Below are positions 28,436 through 40,187 of a stretch of DNA of 64,000 bases, piece after piece. The stretch is from Pseudomonas alloputida (lineage in GTDB: Bacteria > Pseudomonadota > Gammaproteobacteria > Pseudomonadales > Pseudomonadaceae), in assembly GCF_021283545.2 (NCBI RefSeq), contig NZ_CP128540.1, positions 437,501 through 501,500 of the forward strand, given 5' to 3'. The stretch's first letter is position 1. Each line of letters begins with the position of its first letter. The translations under genes were made by a program, and so were the position numbers. The notes below the pieces were generated by a model. The model was not told where the DNA came from, made no database searches, and worked only from the letters and a program-made list of their open reading frames with translations.

Positions 28436-31238
28436 GTTCACGGTAACCTTGAATGCCTTGGTCGAGGAAAGACTCGACCTTGTTGCCAACTACGCCGCCG
28501 AGGCCTTTCAGGACGATCTGAAGGAAGACACCGTGGTCGCCTTTTTCGTTCTGTGGAAGGGCCTGGCTGAAATCGTCGTAGTCGATCCAGTAACGGTTGA
28601 TCAGGCGCAGCTTCCAGCAGCAGTTGTCGTATTCGAAACCACCCATGGCTTCCAGGGTACGGTTGCGGTTGTAGTCATGCTGCCAGCGGGCGATTACGTT
28701 CCACTGCGGCACGATCGGCCAGATGACCGAGAAGTCGTGCTGCTGGATCTTGTAGTAATCCTTGATGTAGTTCGGATCGCCCGGGGTGCCATAGTCACCG
28801 CCGCCCACTTTCCAGGTACCCGTGGTCGAGTCGTAGGCAATGGTGTCGTTACGGTAGCGATAACCGAGGTTGACGATCTTGTTCGGGTTGTCTTCAGGCT
28901 GGTAGTGGAACATCGCGCTGCCCGAGCGGGTGCTGCGGCTGTCCGGGTCCCAGTTGAAGTCCGAATTGAAGCGCCAGTCGCGGTTGAAGTAGTAGTTGTA
29001 CACCAGAGCGTATGGCGATACATCGGACTGCGCGTCCTTGCGGGTGCGGTAGTCGATGCCTGGCAGCTGGACCTTGCGGTCCTTGAAGTAGTAAGCCTGG
29101 CCGATGCTGAAGTTCTGACGCTCGAAGCCGTTCTCCTCGATCCAGCGGGTGGTCACGCCCAGCGACAGCTTGTTCTCGTCGCCGATGCGGTCGGTACCGC
29201 TGAAACGGTTGTCACGGAACAGCGAGTCGTAGCTGAACAGGGTTTCACCCGTGTCGAACAGCGGGATGTCCATCTGGTCCTTGTACGGGACATAGAGGTA
29301 GAACATGCGCGGTTCGAGGGTCTGGCGGTAGTTGGTGCCGAACAACGAGGTGTTGCGGTCGAAATACAGGCCGCTGTCGACGCTGAAAATCGGGATATCG
29401 CGGTTCAGGTTGCTTTTGTAGTCGCCGAACACGTCCAGTGTGTCTGCGTTCGCGCCTGCAATGTCGCCCTTGCCCTTGCTATCCAGGTCAAGGTCGTAAT
29501 GGGTATACATGTACTTCAGCTTCGGCGTGATGTAGCCGTAGCTGGCCTCCATCGGCAGGCTGATGGACGGGGCGACGTTCAGGCGGGTACCGTTGGCACG
29601 CGCTACACCGAAGATGTTTTCATCCAGTCGCCGACCACCTATGCCGTCGGGCTTTAGTCCAGCAGTCAAATCTGGATTACCGTCTTCATCAAAGACGGCA
29701 CTGTCCTTCAGATCACGATCAAAGCGAACAGCTTCAGTCTCGTACCCAAGGTTCAAACCGCCAGGCTGGAACGGCAGCGTACCGTTCAGGGTCAGCTGCG
29801 GCAGGCGATCATACGGCGTGATCTGCGAGATGGTCGCCATCTCGTAGGCATGCACATTCAACCGCGCGGTGTAGCTGTCGCCTCGGTAGGTCAACGCACC
29901 CTGCTGGTTCAGCAGGTCGCGGCTTTCCACGCCAATCTGGTCGGATTCCAGGTCCTGGAAGTAGAACGGGTCGCTGATGTCGGTGTAGTCCACCTCGGTC
30001 ATCAGGCGTTCATCCAGGCCACCCTTGTGCTGCCAGTTGACCATCCAGCGCTGATCTTTGTAATCAGTCTGATCTTTGCGGTCGTCGTTCTTGTCGTTCA
30101 AGTAGGCGCCGCCGAACTGGCCTTCGCTGGAAGGTGTCAGGTAGCGGAACTCGCCTTCCATCAGCAGGCCGCGCTTGGCCATGTAACGCGGGTACAACGT
30201 GGCGTCGTAGTTAGGCGCCAGGTTGAAGTAGTACGGCGTGACCAGCATGAAGCCGGTGTCGCTGCTGGTGCTGAACGAGGGCGGCAGGAAACCGGACTGG
30301 CGACGGTCGTCAATCGGGAAGTAGATGTACGGTGTATAGAACACCGGGAAATCCTTGACCCGAAGCGTAACGTTGGTCGCAGTACCGAAACCGGTGGCCG
30401 GGTTCAGGGTGATGTTGTTGCCCTTCAGCTGCCAGGCGTTGCTGCCCGGTTCGCAGGTGGTGTACGTACCGTCCTTGAGGCGGATGATGGCGTTTTCGCC
30501 ACGCTTGGCGTAAAGGGCACTGCCGCGGATGTGCGACTTGTGCATCACGTATTCGGCGTTGTCGACCTGGGCTTCGCCAGTGTCGAGCTGGATCTGGGCC
30601 TCGTCACCGACCACCAGGGAACCGTTGTCACGGATCTTGACGTTGCCCTTGAGCTCGCCACGGTTTTCGGCCTGGTAGAGGTTGGCCTCGTCGGCTTCGG
30701 CCTGCATGCTGCCCTGGCGCATCACCACGTCACCGGCGAGGGTGGCGATCTGCTGCTCCTGCTGGTACTTGGATACCTTGGCATTGATGTAGGTCGGCGA
30801 CTCGTCCTTCGGCGTGGTGTCGGCCATGCCCGGGCGGGTTGGCTCGATATACGCGCCACCGCAGTACGGGCCGGTTTCAGCCAGCTGCGCGGCGGTGAGC
30901 TTTTCACGCGGCACCCAGTCCAGGTGGCTGTAGTCTTCGCTGCGCGACTTCAGACCACGGCCCTTGGCCTCGGTAACCAGCACGGGCCGGTCCGCAGTTT
31001 CGGCTTCGCCCGCCGCTTCGGTGCCGGAGCTGACGGCTGCACCTTCGTGCACCGGGCGCGGTGGCAAGTTGTTGACTGGGGTTTTGGGCTTGCAGTCCCA
31101 ACCACCGGCGGCGGACACTTGGCAGTCGAACTGTTCGGCTGCCACTACGTATGAGGTGGCCAGAGGTTGCAGGGCCAGCAGACCGCCGGTTACCAGCAAC
31201 GGAAACTTTCTACGAAACGCGGGGGATTTCAATGCCAT
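28416..31238 (-). CDS. lptD: LPS-assembly protein LptD
   Basis: A 940-residue essential outer-membrane protein that, with LptE, inserts lipopolysaccharide into the outer leaflet. It starts [12 protein letters not shown] with a signal peptide, followed by an N-terminal OstA/jellyroll domain and a large beta-barrel. Cysteines that form the non-consecutive disulfides in E. coli have counterparts: FDC and GWDC near the N-terminus, TTCEPGS, and a CC pair near the C-terminus. It is the first gene of the lptD-surA-pdxA-ksgA-apaG-apaH string. A group II intron lies only 70 bp upstream of its start codon. Confidence 0.97.
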   Translation of the reverse strand: MALKSPAFRRKFPLLVTGGLLALQPLATSYVVAAEQFDCQVSAAGGWDCKPKTPVNNLPPRPVHEGAAVSSGTEAAGEAETADRPVLVTEAKGRGLKSRSEDYSHLDWVPREKLTAAQLAETGPYCGGAYIEPTRPGMADTTPKDESPTYINAKVSKYQQEQQIATLAGDVVMRQGSMQAEADEANLYQAENRGELKGNVKIRDNGSLVVGDEAQIQLDTGEAQVDNAEYVMHKSHIRGSALYAKRGENAIIRLKDGTYTTCEPGSNAWQLKGNNITLNPATGFGTATNVTLRVKDFPVFYTPYIYFPIDDRRQSGFLPPSFSTSSDTGFMLVTPYYFNLAPNYDATLYPRYMAKRGLLMEGEFRYLTPSSEGQFGGAYLNDKNDDRKDQTDYKDQRWMVNWQHKGGLDERLMTEVDYTDISDPFYFQDLESDQIGVESRDLLNQQGALTYRGDSYTARLNVHAYEMATISQITPYDRLPQLTLNGTLPFQPGGLNLGYETEAVRFDRDLKDSAVFDEDGNPDLTAGLKPDGIGGRRLDENIFGVARANGTRLNVAPSISLPMEASYGYITPKLKYMYTHYDLDLDSKGKGDIAGANADTLDVFGDYKSNLNRDIPIFSVDSGLYFDRNTSLFGTNYRQTLEPRMFYLYVPYKDQMDIPLFDTGETLFSYDSLFRDNRFSGTDRIGDENKLSLGVTTRWIEENGFERQNFSIGQAYYFKDRKVQLPGIDYRTRKDAQSDVSPYALVYNYYFNRDWRFNSDFNWDPDSRSTRSGSAMFHYQPEDNPNKIVNLGYRYRNDTIAYDSTTGTWKVGGGDYGTPGDPNYIKDYYKIQQHDFSVIWPIVPQWNVIARWQHDYNRNRTLEAMGGFEYDNCCWKLRLINRYWIDYDDFSQALPQNEKGDHGVFLQIVLKGLGGVVGNKVESFLDQGIQGYREREDQAY

Positions 31239-31349
31239 CTTATTAGTCCGGGCTTCCTGCGTGCCATCTGCCCGCGTGTGGGGCCGCACGCCTCTCGATG
31301 GTCTGAAAGTCGGGTGGGAACTGGCCATTGCTGGCCAATTCCCCCCTAA

Positions 31350-31383
31350 GAACCGTACGTGCGCCTTTCAGCGCATACGGCTC
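31350..31383 (-). ncRNA. Group II intron domain V
   Basis: A 34-nt hairpin on the minus strand starting GAGCCGTATGCGC, with a GAAA-type loop and closing with GTACGGTTC. It carries the AGC catalytic triad of the ribozyme. The full stem is intact, so splicing activity is plausible. Confidence 0.9.
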
Positions 31384-33088
31384 AAGCCTTTACGAAGCTC
31401 CCAGAGGGAGCCGGTTTGCTCACGTGCAGACCACGCGTGTGGAGCTGGTTGTGACAATTGGGGTGCAAGAGTACCCGATTGCCTAGTTCATCGCCACCGC
31501 CCAGAGAGCGGTAAGTGATGTGGTGATCGTGCCACCCCGTTTCCCTAGTAATCGGTTGCCCGCATAGCTGACATAGACCGCTTTGGCTGGAGAATAGGGT
31601 GCCGATCTGTTTCCGGTATTTCAGCTGTTTCAGCATCCGGTCAGTCCTCAGTTTTTCACCCATAGCCTCCATGGTTGGGTCGTAGGGGTTGTAGTCCCCA
31701 CTCACCTTCTTATGTCGCTCGATCGGTGTACTCGCAAGCGTGTACAGCTCGACCTCCCGTTTTGTTCCAGCTTCATCAGTTACCGTGGTGGCGAACACCC
31801 AGTTTCTATCGCCTGAGGATCGGAAATATTTCTTCCTCACCCAATCTAGGGTCTTGTTTGGGTGTCGCCTTTTCGCCCAACGCCAGAGTTTGATAAACAC
31901 CCTGTAATCCATTCGGCTGTACGCCTGCTTCGCGACTACTGGTTGGTGGTACAGCGCCCAGCCTCTCAGTTTCAGGTTGAGCATTCGGATCAGATCCTCC
32001 TGCCTGACCGTCTTATGAGAGTCGATCGCCTCTCTGATCTTGCTGTAGAACGCCTTGACGTTCTTCTTGCTCGGCTTGATCAGTAACGTTCCATCGTATT
32101 TCCGGAAACTCCATCCAAGAAAGTCGAAGCCTTCGTCGATGTGGACGATCCGCGTCTTTTTGAGTGAAAGCCGCAGCCCGCGCGTTGCGAGGAACTGCTC
32201 TACCCAAGGTTTTACTTCATTCTCCAGCACCTCCGGGGAGGTGCCGGTGATTACGAAGTCGTCGGCGTATCGCACCACATTCACCTTCAGCTTCTTCGCC
32301 CTTGTCACCCCCAAGTGTTCCTTGAGGAGTGTTTCCAGACCGTCCAGTGCCAGATTTGCCAGCGTTGGGGAGATAATTCCCCCCTGTGGCGTACCTGCGT
32401 TCGTCGCGTGCAGCTGCCCCTTGTGAATGACTCCAGCTTTTAACCACTGCCGAAGCATCCGTGTATCCGTGGGGGCGTTCCTTAATAGCCATTCGTGGTT
32501 GATGTTGTCGAAGAATCCCTCGATGTCCGCGTCTAATACCCAGCAAGCCGAGGCCCGCTTGGATAGGCACAAGAACAACTGCGCCATCGCATCCGCCGTA
32601 CAGCGTTCGATCCTAAAGCCGTAGCTGTTCGGATCTCCTTGGGTTTCGGCGATGGGAGACAGGGCCAGCATGTACAGCGCTTGCATGGCTCTGTCCGTCA
32701 TGGTCGGTATGCCCAATGGGCGTTCCCGTCCGTCCGACTTTGGGATGTAGACTCGCCGTAGTGGCCGAGCCTTGTATCCCCGCGTCTTCAACTGACCAAC
32801 CGCAATCCATTTTGCGTTGGGTGTATCCCAGAGTTGCTTATCGACTCCCGCCGTGCGGCTCCCCTGATTTTCCGTGACTCTCCGTACAGCCAGGTATCTG
32901 GCCGACTTCGAGCGGGTGAGCATCCGTTGCAGAGATTTGACTCTGCGCCATTTGCCTTCCCGACAAGCCTTCGCAATTCGCATCTGCATTCCCCGGACGT
33001 TCCGCTGGACTCGGCGCCAATCGACGTCGTGCCACTGTTGCGGAGTGTCGGAAAGCGCAGACTCACCTTGCTGGCTGAGCTCTTTCAT
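31382..33088 (-). CDS. ltrA: Group II intron reverse transcriptase/maturase with HNH domain
   Basis: A 568-residue intron-encoded protein. An N-terminal RVT_N-type segment (about 15-95) is followed by a reverse transcriptase domain (about 100-330) with an intact YADD at 274-277, a maturase X domain (about 340-450), and a C-terminal HNH endonuclease zinc module: CQLC, WHDHHITYRSLGG and HPNCHNQLH. RNA splicing, target-strand cutting and reverse transcription could therefore all be active. GAGAGGAAA precedes the ATG. The gene sits in domain IV and overlaps domain V by 2 bases. Of the bacterial lineages, the HNH-bearing chloroplast-like type fits best, but that is a guess. Confidence 0.93.
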   Translation of the reverse strand: MKELSQQGESALSDTPQQWHDVDWRRVQRNVRGMQMRIAKACREGKWRRVKSLQRMLTRSKSARYLAVRRVTENQGSRTAGVDKQLWDTPNAKWIAVGQLKTRGYKARPLRRVYIPKSDGRERPLGIPTMTDRAMQALYMLALSPIAETQGDPNSYGFRIERCTADAMAQLFLCLSKRASACWVLDADIEGFFDNINHEWLLRNAPTDTRMLRQWLKAGVIHKGQLHATNAGTPQGGIISPTLANLALDGLETLLKEHLGVTRAKKLKVNVVRYADDFVITGTSPEVLENEVKPWVEQFLATRGLRLSLKKTRIVHIDEGFDFLGWSFRKYDGTLLIKPSKKNVKAFYSKIREAIDSHKTVRQEDLIRMLNLKLRGWALYHQPVVAKQAYSRMDYRVFIKLWRWAKRRHPNKTLDWVRKKYFRSSGDRNWVFATTVTDEAGTKREVELYTLASTPIERHKKVSGDYNPYDPTMEAMGEKLRTDRMLKQLKYRKQIGTLFSSQSGLCQLCGQPITRETGWHDHHITYRSLGGGDELGNRVLLHPNCHNQLHTRGLHVSKPAPSGSFVKA

Positions 33089-33137
33089 GCTGCTTTCCTC
33101 TCAAAGTGAAACCACCCGAGCGGAAGGCGCACGTACC

Positions 33138-33166
33138 CCCTGAGGGGTGCATGCACCCCGTCAGGG
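33138..33166 (-). other. Domain IV hairpin upstream of the maturase gene
   Basis: CCCTGAGGGGTGC pairs with GCACCCC-G-TCAGGG around an AT loop, with one bulged G. It lies 50 bp upstream of the maturase start, where intron domain IV begins. It may bind the maturase or hide the ribosome site, as in other group II introns. Confidence 0.5.
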
Positions 33167-34151
33167 TAGGATTATCAAGGGCCAATGAAGCTAGGTCCTG
33201 AGGTTAATGAGACGGTCTCAGTCAGAGTTATTGCAACGAAAGACCACGCAGAAGTCTGCCCGGTTTCCCGTGGGGTGATGTTCCAACCCCTATCCAAGCC
33301 ATTACAGCCTGGCGTTCGCTTTCTCTGCGATCCCATACCCGCACCGCCAACAGTGTTCCTTACGGTTCACCTGCCCAAAGGGCAGCGATACGGGCTTACC
33401 ACGTTCCCTCTCTGTCACACGACTGGGTTAGGCCCCGCCTTTTCACCGGAGGTTCTGATGGCGACGTATCCCCACATCCCACAGGGATATCCAACCTCGT
33501 ACCATTTTGGTTCATGCCTAACAGCAGTTTTGGCATGGTTATCCTTACGGTGTTTATCAGCGATTCACTTGTGTTGGCCGTACCAGCCAGCCTAGCGCCT
33601 CAACCCGGTACTGCTCCGAGTCTCTGCATTCCTCCTCGCGGAAGAGATGCACCCATATGGGGGCTACGTTGTCTGACGGGCTTCACACACCACCGTTGCC
33701 AGTGATGCATGCCGTCGTAGGCTACCGTTGGTCGCACAACGAGTCCGCTACTGCTCCATAGAGGCGGCAGTTGGACAATGACAGACAGAGCTTTCGCTCA
33801 TGCCTCCTGAAAGACCGAACCAAGACAGCAAGATAGCCGTTGGTCGGAAAGTAGATGCCTCCTGGTTCAAAATGAGCAGGAGGAGACCCCTGCGGGGGTC
33901 AGATCCCCCGCTTGGGTTGGTATGTAGAGGGCTCTCCAAAACCGGATGTTGCTGGTTTTGCGGTCGTGCTACCGAGAGCTGAACGACCTTGGGTTTTGCC
34001 ATCCGCCGCAGCGGTAAGTTCTTGAAGGCAATGAACTTCTGGGCTGGTTTTGTTTCTTGGGGATGGATACCCAAGTATTCGATTTCCTCCCGGAAATCCC
34101 ATCAAGCTGACCATACAGCTTGGTGGAGGAGACACGCTACGCGTGTCGCAC
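33167..34151 (-). ncRNA. Group II intron 5' part (domains I-III)
   Basis: Non-coding ribozyme sequence with no real gene on either strand; plus-strand open frames here are chance. It includes the EBS2 and EBS1 candidates and a GCGGGGGATCTGACCCCCGC hairpin at about 33903-33922. The outermost 414 bases (33738-34151) are additional to a typical domain I and start with the same GTGCGAC as position 33737. Confidence 0.6.
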
Positions 34152-34165
34152 AAGATGCTGGATAA
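34152..34165 (-). other. Intron target site (IBS1 and IBS2) and possible lptD -10
   Basis: On the minus strand TTATCC-AG-CATCTT immediately precedes the intron. TTATCC is the exact complement of EBS2. The overlapping TATTAT (34162-34167) is a 5 of 6 match to a sigma-70 -10 for lptD, and the opposite strand reads GATAAT, usable by amgK. Confidence 0.5.
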
Positions 34166-34211
34166 TAAAGCATGACCCGCTTGACGGCTAGGGCCGTCGG
34201 AGACCCTTGCA

Positions 34212-35899
<1,688 letters not shown>

Positions 35900-35900
35900 C

Positions 35901-36668
35901 ATGTGGTGGCCAGGCACGGTGATAGGCGTGGGTGCCGGCTTTGCCGTTGCGAGCATACCGGGTGCCTTGCTCGGTGCGTTGCTTGGGCAGGCCATCGACC
36001 GCCGGCTGCGCTTGCAAGGCTGGGAAGACATGCGCGAACGCCTGGGTGGGCGCCCTGCATTACGCGACGACGAGTTGTTGTTCGTGATGCTCGGGCGCCT
36101 GGCCAAGTGCGATGGCCGGGTAGCCGAGCAGCATATCCAGCAGGCGCGTCAGGAGATGGTGCGCCTGGACCTGGCCGAGGCAGCCCGGTTGCGCGCCATC
36201 AATGCGTTCAACCGTGGCAAGGCGGGCAAGGACCGGCTTGGCGGGCACCTGCGGCGCATCAGTCAGCAGCCCCACGCGGCGGAAGGTACCTTGCGGGCCT
36301 GTTGGCGCATGGTCTGGGCTGACGGCAAGATGGGCAACAAGGAGCGTGAGTTGCTGCTGGACTGGGGGCAGAAGCTGGGCATGAGCCGGCGCCAGGTGCA
36401 GGCCATGTCCCTGGAGTACGAGCCGCGCAAGGCCACGGGAGCAGAAAGCGTGCCCATGACCTACGCGGCAGCGTTGCGCTTGCTGGCGGTGGACGCAGAC
36501 ACCGACACCGATAAGGTCAAGCAGGCGTATCGTCGGCTTGTCAGCCGGCATCACCCGGACAAGCTGGCAGGTACCGGTGCCAGCGAGGCGCAGGTGCGTG
36601 AAGCAACCGCGCGTACCCGTGAGTTGCACCAGGCCTATGCCATGATCCGCAAGCGGCGCGGCCTTTGA
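35901..36668 (+). CDS. djlA: Membrane-anchored J-domain co-chaperone DjlA
   Basis: A 255-residue type III DnaJ protein. An N-terminal Gly/Ala-rich membrane segment (about 5-28) is followed by a TerB-like helical domain (about 50-160) and a C-terminal J domain with the HPD motif in SRHHPDKLAG. It stimulates DnaK at the inner membrane; in E. coli DjlA influences capsule synthesis through Rcs. The start MWWPGTVIG at 35901 is preferred to an earlier ATG lying in murU. Confidence 0.92.
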   Translation: MWWPGTVIGVGAGFAVASIPGALLGALLGQAIDRRLRLQGWEDMRERLGGRPALRDDELLFVMLGRLAKCDGRVAEQHIQQARQEMVRLDLAEAARLRAINAFNRGKAGKDRLGGHLRRISQQPHAAEGTLRACWRMVWADGKMGNKERELLLDWGQKLGMSRRQVQAMSLEYEPRKATGAESVPMTYAAALRLLAVDADTDTDKVKQAYRRLVSRHHPDKLAGTGASEAQVREATARTRELHQAYAMIRKRRGL

Positions 36669-36695
36669 CGCCCCGCCACAGGGATCAAGCCTGAC

Positions 36696-37694
36696 TCAGC
36701 CCTGAGGGCTCATCCACCCCCGCACCCGGCGGAACAATTGCTCTTGTTCCGCCGCTTTGTTTGCTGGCATGGCAATCAATGACAATTGTCGGTACTGGCT
36801 ATCCTTCTGCCGTTTGCTGGCCTGCAGCCGTTGCTGGGCTGCGTTGCGGTCAGCGCTGCGGGTGGCGTAGTAGATATCGGCCGTGGGTACCTTCAAGGTT
36901 GGGGCCAGGCTTTCCAGGTCCTGCTCCACCCGTGCAGGGGTCTGTGCAGCGACCATCACCAGTTTTTGTACCTGTGGTGGCTGCTTCTCGCTCAGGTAGC
37001 GCGCCGCCCAATACGCACCGCTACCATGGCCGATCAGTACGATGCTGCGGGCGTTGTGTTGCTGGGCGAACGCCACGGCGGCATCCAGGCGGGCGAAGAT
37101 GCGTTCGGCATCTGCCGGGTCGGCCTGCTCGCTGGCTTGTTCGGCATCGGTGCTTTCTGCTGTGTCGGCATCGGCTGCGGTGGCTTGGGCCACGTTGGCG
37201 TTGGCGTCGGCCGGCACGTCCTTGGCCGGTGCGCTTTCGCCTTTGTCTGGCGCAGGCGCTGCCGGTGGTGTGGCTTCGACCCGCGCTTGCGGGCTGTCTG
37301 CGAGCAGGTCGGGCAGGCTGACGCTCAGGCTGTGCCAGCCGATATCAGGGAATTTTTGCCGCAGTGGGCCGACTGCATTTGGCCAGTCGGCCGTTTCGCC
37401 TGCACCAGGGACAATGATCACCGCCCCTTGCGGATCGTTGTCGTTGGCCGGCTTCCACAGGGCCAGGAAGCTGTCGGCACCGGCCTGCAGGGTCTGCTGC
37501 TCAGCCTTGGGCAGCAGCCGTTCCAGCGCCAGTGCATCCTCCTGGCTGCGTTCCAGCAAGGGTGGGCGTGGGGCCTCGGCAGCCGGTGCCATGGCATTTG
37601 CAGGTGGTTTTTCGGCATCGGCGGCCAGGGCGCCGAGTGGAAGGACCGAGGCCAGGCAGCACATTGCCAGCGTCGTGCGATAAAGTGTGGACAT
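36696..37694 (-). CDS. DUF3530 family secreted protein (alpha/beta-hydrolase-like)
   Basis: A 332-residue protein with a signal peptide ending near ALAAD. The C-terminal half has a hydrolase-like nucleophile elbow GHGSG (LIGHGSGAYWAARYL), as in DUF3530 proteins; whether it is catalytic is unknown. A low-complexity insert very rich in Ala, Asp and Pro (about residues 145-200) divides the domain and probably forms a flexible linker. It is convergent with djlA and divergent from agtS. Confidence 0.85.
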   Translation of the reverse strand: MSTLYRTTLAMCCLASVLPLGALAADAEKPPANAMAPAAEAPRPPLLERSQEDALALERLLPKAEQQTLQAGADSFLALWKPANDNDPQGAVIIVPGAGETADWPNAVGPLRQKFPDIGWHSLSVSLPDLLADSPQARVEATPPAAPAPDKGESAPAKDVPADANANVAQATAADADTAESTDAEQASEQADPADAERIFARLDAAVAFAQQHNARSIVLIGHGSGAYWAARYLSEKQPPQVQKLVMVAAQTPARVEQDLESLAPTLKVPTADIYYATRSADRNAAQQRLQASKRQKDSQYRQLSLIAMPANKAAEQEQLFRRVRGWMSPQG

Positions 37695-37789
37695 GAGTCA
37701 ACCCAAGGCCAGAATGAAACCGGCAGCCTAATAGTATTTGCCCGTGACGGCCATGCTGCATGGCCGTCTTTGCCAAGTCGAGCGTATAG

Positions 37790-40177
37790 ATGAAGCGAGT
37801 GCGTCGCCTGTTGGTTATCGGCTGCTTGTGGCTGCCCTTGATTGCCTGGGCCAAGCCCGAGGCGCTGCCCTCTGTGGTGCTGGAGCCTGACCAGCAGCAG
37901 TGGCTGGACACCCACCGCAGCCTGCGTGTCGGCCTGGTGTTGCAGGCGCCCTACGCCCAGTTCGACCGGCGTCTGCAGCAACTGTACGGGGCCAATGTGG
38001 AACTGGTGAATAGCCTGGCGCAGACGCTGCGACTGGACCTCACCTGGCGTAACTTCACTGACCAGGGCAGTTTGGAACATGCCCTGCAGAGCGGCGAAAT
38101 CGACTTCGCCCCTGGCCTTACCCAGACGCCGGCCAGCCTGCGCCTGTGGCTATTCAGCGACCCGTACATGCGCGTGCCACAGCTGGTGGTGGGGCCGCGC
38201 ACCGGGGCCATGGCCGTGGAACTGGAAAAGCTTGAAGCCGAGCAACGCGTGGCGGTGCGCATGCCCAGCCCGCTGGCGGATTACCTGCGCGGCAACTACG
38301 GCAACCTCAACCTGCAGGGGGTGCCCGACGATCGTGAGGCCTTGCAACTGGTGGTAGGTGGCCAGGCCAGTTTCGCCGTGCTGGATGAAGCGCAGCTCAG
38401 CCGCCTGTCGCGCGAGAGCGAGTTCGGTGAGCTGGCGGTGGTCGGCGATATTGGCCTGCCGCAACTGTTGCGTATCGGTTCGCGGCGCGACTGGCCGATG
38501 CTGGCCGATGTACTTGAACGTGGCTTGCAGGCCGTGCCGGCCAAGGAGCTGGAGCAACTGCATCAGCGCTGGTTGCAGCCGAAATACCCGCGCCTGAGCG
38601 AGTCGCCGGGCTTCTGGCAGAACATGGCCTTGTTGTTCGGTCTGTTGCTGTTGTGTGCCTTGGCCACGCTGGTGTGGCAACGCCGTCAGCAGCGCCAGCT
38701 GGAGCGCAGCCTGTTGGCCGCGCGAGAAAGCCTTGTTGAGCGCCAGGTGCGCGAAGAGGCGTTGCGGCTGAGCCAGTTCGCCATCGATCAGAGCACCGTG
38801 GGTATCCTCTGGGTCAACTGGGACAGCCATGTGCGTTACGCCAACCATGCCGCCGAGCGCATGTTGGGCTACAGCGAAGGGGCGTTGCTGGAGCGGCCGC
38901 TAAGCGACTTCGAGCCAAGCCTGAACATGGACCGTTGGCTAGAGCTGTGGAAGGGTGCGCGGACAGGGGCGGGGGGTGTCGGTCAGTTTGAGACGCAATG
39001 CCGGCGGGCTGATCAAAGCTTGCTACCCGTGGAGCTGTCGCTGAGCTTTCTGCGCTTTCGTGATTCCGAATATCTGGTGGTCTACCTCGCCGATGTCACC
39101 GAGCGCCACCGTGCCTTGGCGGCCCTTCGCGAAAGCGAGGCGCGGCTTAAGGGCATTGCTGGCAACGTACCAGGGTTGGTGTTTCGCCTGGAGCGTGACC
39201 CGGCCGAGGGCGATCTGGAGTTCCCCTATATCAGTGAGGGTAGCGAGGCTTTGGTGGGTTATGCACCCAGCGAGATCCAGCACCCGCAGATGGGCCTGCG
39301 CAACCTGGTGCACCCCGAGGACCGTGCTGATTATCACAGGGTGCAGGACCTGGCCCTGGCCAGCGACCAGGACTGGTCCTGGCAGGGGCGCATCCTCACC
39401 CGGCAGGGCGAACAGCGCTGGGCCGATATCAAGGCCAGCGCCCGGCATCTGGGCAACGGCCAGGTAGTGTGGGACGGTGTAGTCTGGGACATCACACAGG
39501 GCAAGCGGGCCGAGCTGGCGCTGGCGAAGTCCCAGGAGCAGCTGCGCGAACTCTCGGCCCACCTGGAGAGCGTGCGTGAAGAGGAAAAAGCCCGTATCGC
39601 CCGGGAAGTGCATGATGAACTGGGGCAGATGCTGACCGTGCTCAAGCTGGAAGTGTCGATGTGCGAGCTGGCCTATGCCGAGCTGGACCCTGGCCTGAAT
39701 GATCGCCTGGCGAGCATGAAACGCCTGATCGCCCAGTTGTTCCAGTTGGTACGCGATGTCGCCACTGCCTTGCGTCCGCCGATCCTCGATGCCGGCATTG
39801 CCTCGGCCATCGAATGGCAGGCGCGGCGTTTCGAGGCACGTACGCAAATCCCCTGTCTGGTGCAAGTACCCGATAATCTGCCAGCATTGAGTGATGCCAA
39901 GGCCACCGGGCTGTTTCGTATCCTCCAGGAGGCGCTGACCAATGTGATGCGTCACGCCCAGGCGCACAGCGTAGAGATTGAGCTGGTACGTGAGGGCGGA
40001 CAGTTGCGCATGACGGTCAGTGATGATGGCCAAGGCTTTTGCCGCGAGCAGACCCGGCCCACCTCATTTGGCCTGGTGGGTGTGCGCGAGCGGGTGCTGA
40101 TGCTGGGGGGGAGCATGACGCTGGAAAGCGAGCCGGGCGAAGGCACCAGCCTGAGTGTGGCCATTCCGTTGGAGTAG
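37790..40177 (+). CDS. agtS: Sensor histidine kinase AgtS
   Basis: A 795-residue NarL-family sensor. A signal/anchor sequence precedes a periplasmic solute-binding domain (about 35-265), a membrane helix near 285-305, two PAS domains (about 325-575), and a HisKA_3 domain with the phospho-acceptor in AREVHDELGQ, followed by the ATPase domain (QEALTNVMRHAQA and DDGQGF). In P. aeruginosa the syntenic AgtS-AgtR pair controls the agtABCD transporter for 4-aminobutyrate and 5-aminovalerate; the same neighbours here support that name. The response regulator gene follows 10 bp after the stop. Confidence 0.88.
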   Translation: MKRVRRLLVIGCLWLPLIAWAKPEALPSVVLEPDQQQWLDTHRSLRVGLVLQAPYAQFDRRLQQLYGANVELVNSLAQTLRLDLTWRNFTDQGSLEHALQSGEIDFAPGLTQTPASLRLWLFSDPYMRVPQLVVGPRTGAMAVELEKLEAEQRVAVRMPSPLADYLRGNYGNLNLQGVPDDREALQLVVGGQASFAVLDEAQLSRLSRESEFGELAVVGDIGLPQLLRIGSRRDWPMLADVLERGLQAVPAKELEQLHQRWLQPKYPRLSESPGFWQNMALLFGLLLLCALATLVWQRRQQRQLERSLLAARESLVERQVREEALRLSQFAIDQSTVGILWVNWDSHVRYANHAAERMLGYSEGALLERPLSDFEPSLNMDRWLELWKGARTGAGGVGQFETQCRRADQSLLPVELSLSFLRFRDSEYLVVYLADVTERHRALAALRESEARLKGIAGNVPGLVFRLERDPAEGDLEFPYISEGSEALVGYAPSEIQHPQMGLRNLVHPEDRADYHRVQDLALASDQDWSWQGRILTRQGEQRWADIKASARHLGNGQVVWDGVVWDITQGKRAELALAKSQEQLRELSAHLESVREEEKARIAREVHDELGQMLTVLKLEVSMCELAYAELDPGLNDRLASMKRLIAQLFQLVRDVATALRPPILDAGIASAIEWQARRFEARTQIPCLVQVPDNLPALSDAKATGLFRILQEALTNVMRHAQAHSVEIELVREGGQLRMTVSDDGQGFCREQTRPTSFGLVGVRERVLMLGGSMTLESEPGEGTSLSVAIPLE

Positions 40178-40187
40178 GAGAGCAATC

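Larger units (their letters stand above)
31309..34151 (-). mobile_element. Group II intron, inserted between lptD and amgK
   Basis: On the minus strand the element starts with GTGCGAC (34151 downward, the group II 5' consensus GUGYG), encodes a maturase, and ends with domain V (31350-31383) and a domain VI hairpin; the 3' end is placed at about 31309 (CCCGAC, then exon TTTCAG). Guide pairings support the 5' end: EBS2 GGATAA at 33539-33544 matches exon TTATCC (34160-34165) perfectly, and GGGATG at 33475-33480 can pair with exon CATCTT (34152-34157) using two G-U pairs. A second GTGCGAC at 33737 would give a 2.43-kb intron of more usual domain I length. The 3' boundary is accurate to a few bases. 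Confidence 0.85.

Noticed and set aside
33185..33595. Plus-strand open frames inside the intron
   Set aside because: They lie in ribozyme sequence, antisense to domain I, with no support as proteins.
33737..34151. The idea of a second, separate intron (twintron) upstream of the first
   Set aside because: Only one domain V and one maturase gene are present, and no second 3' end can be placed, so an extension or insertion is simpler.
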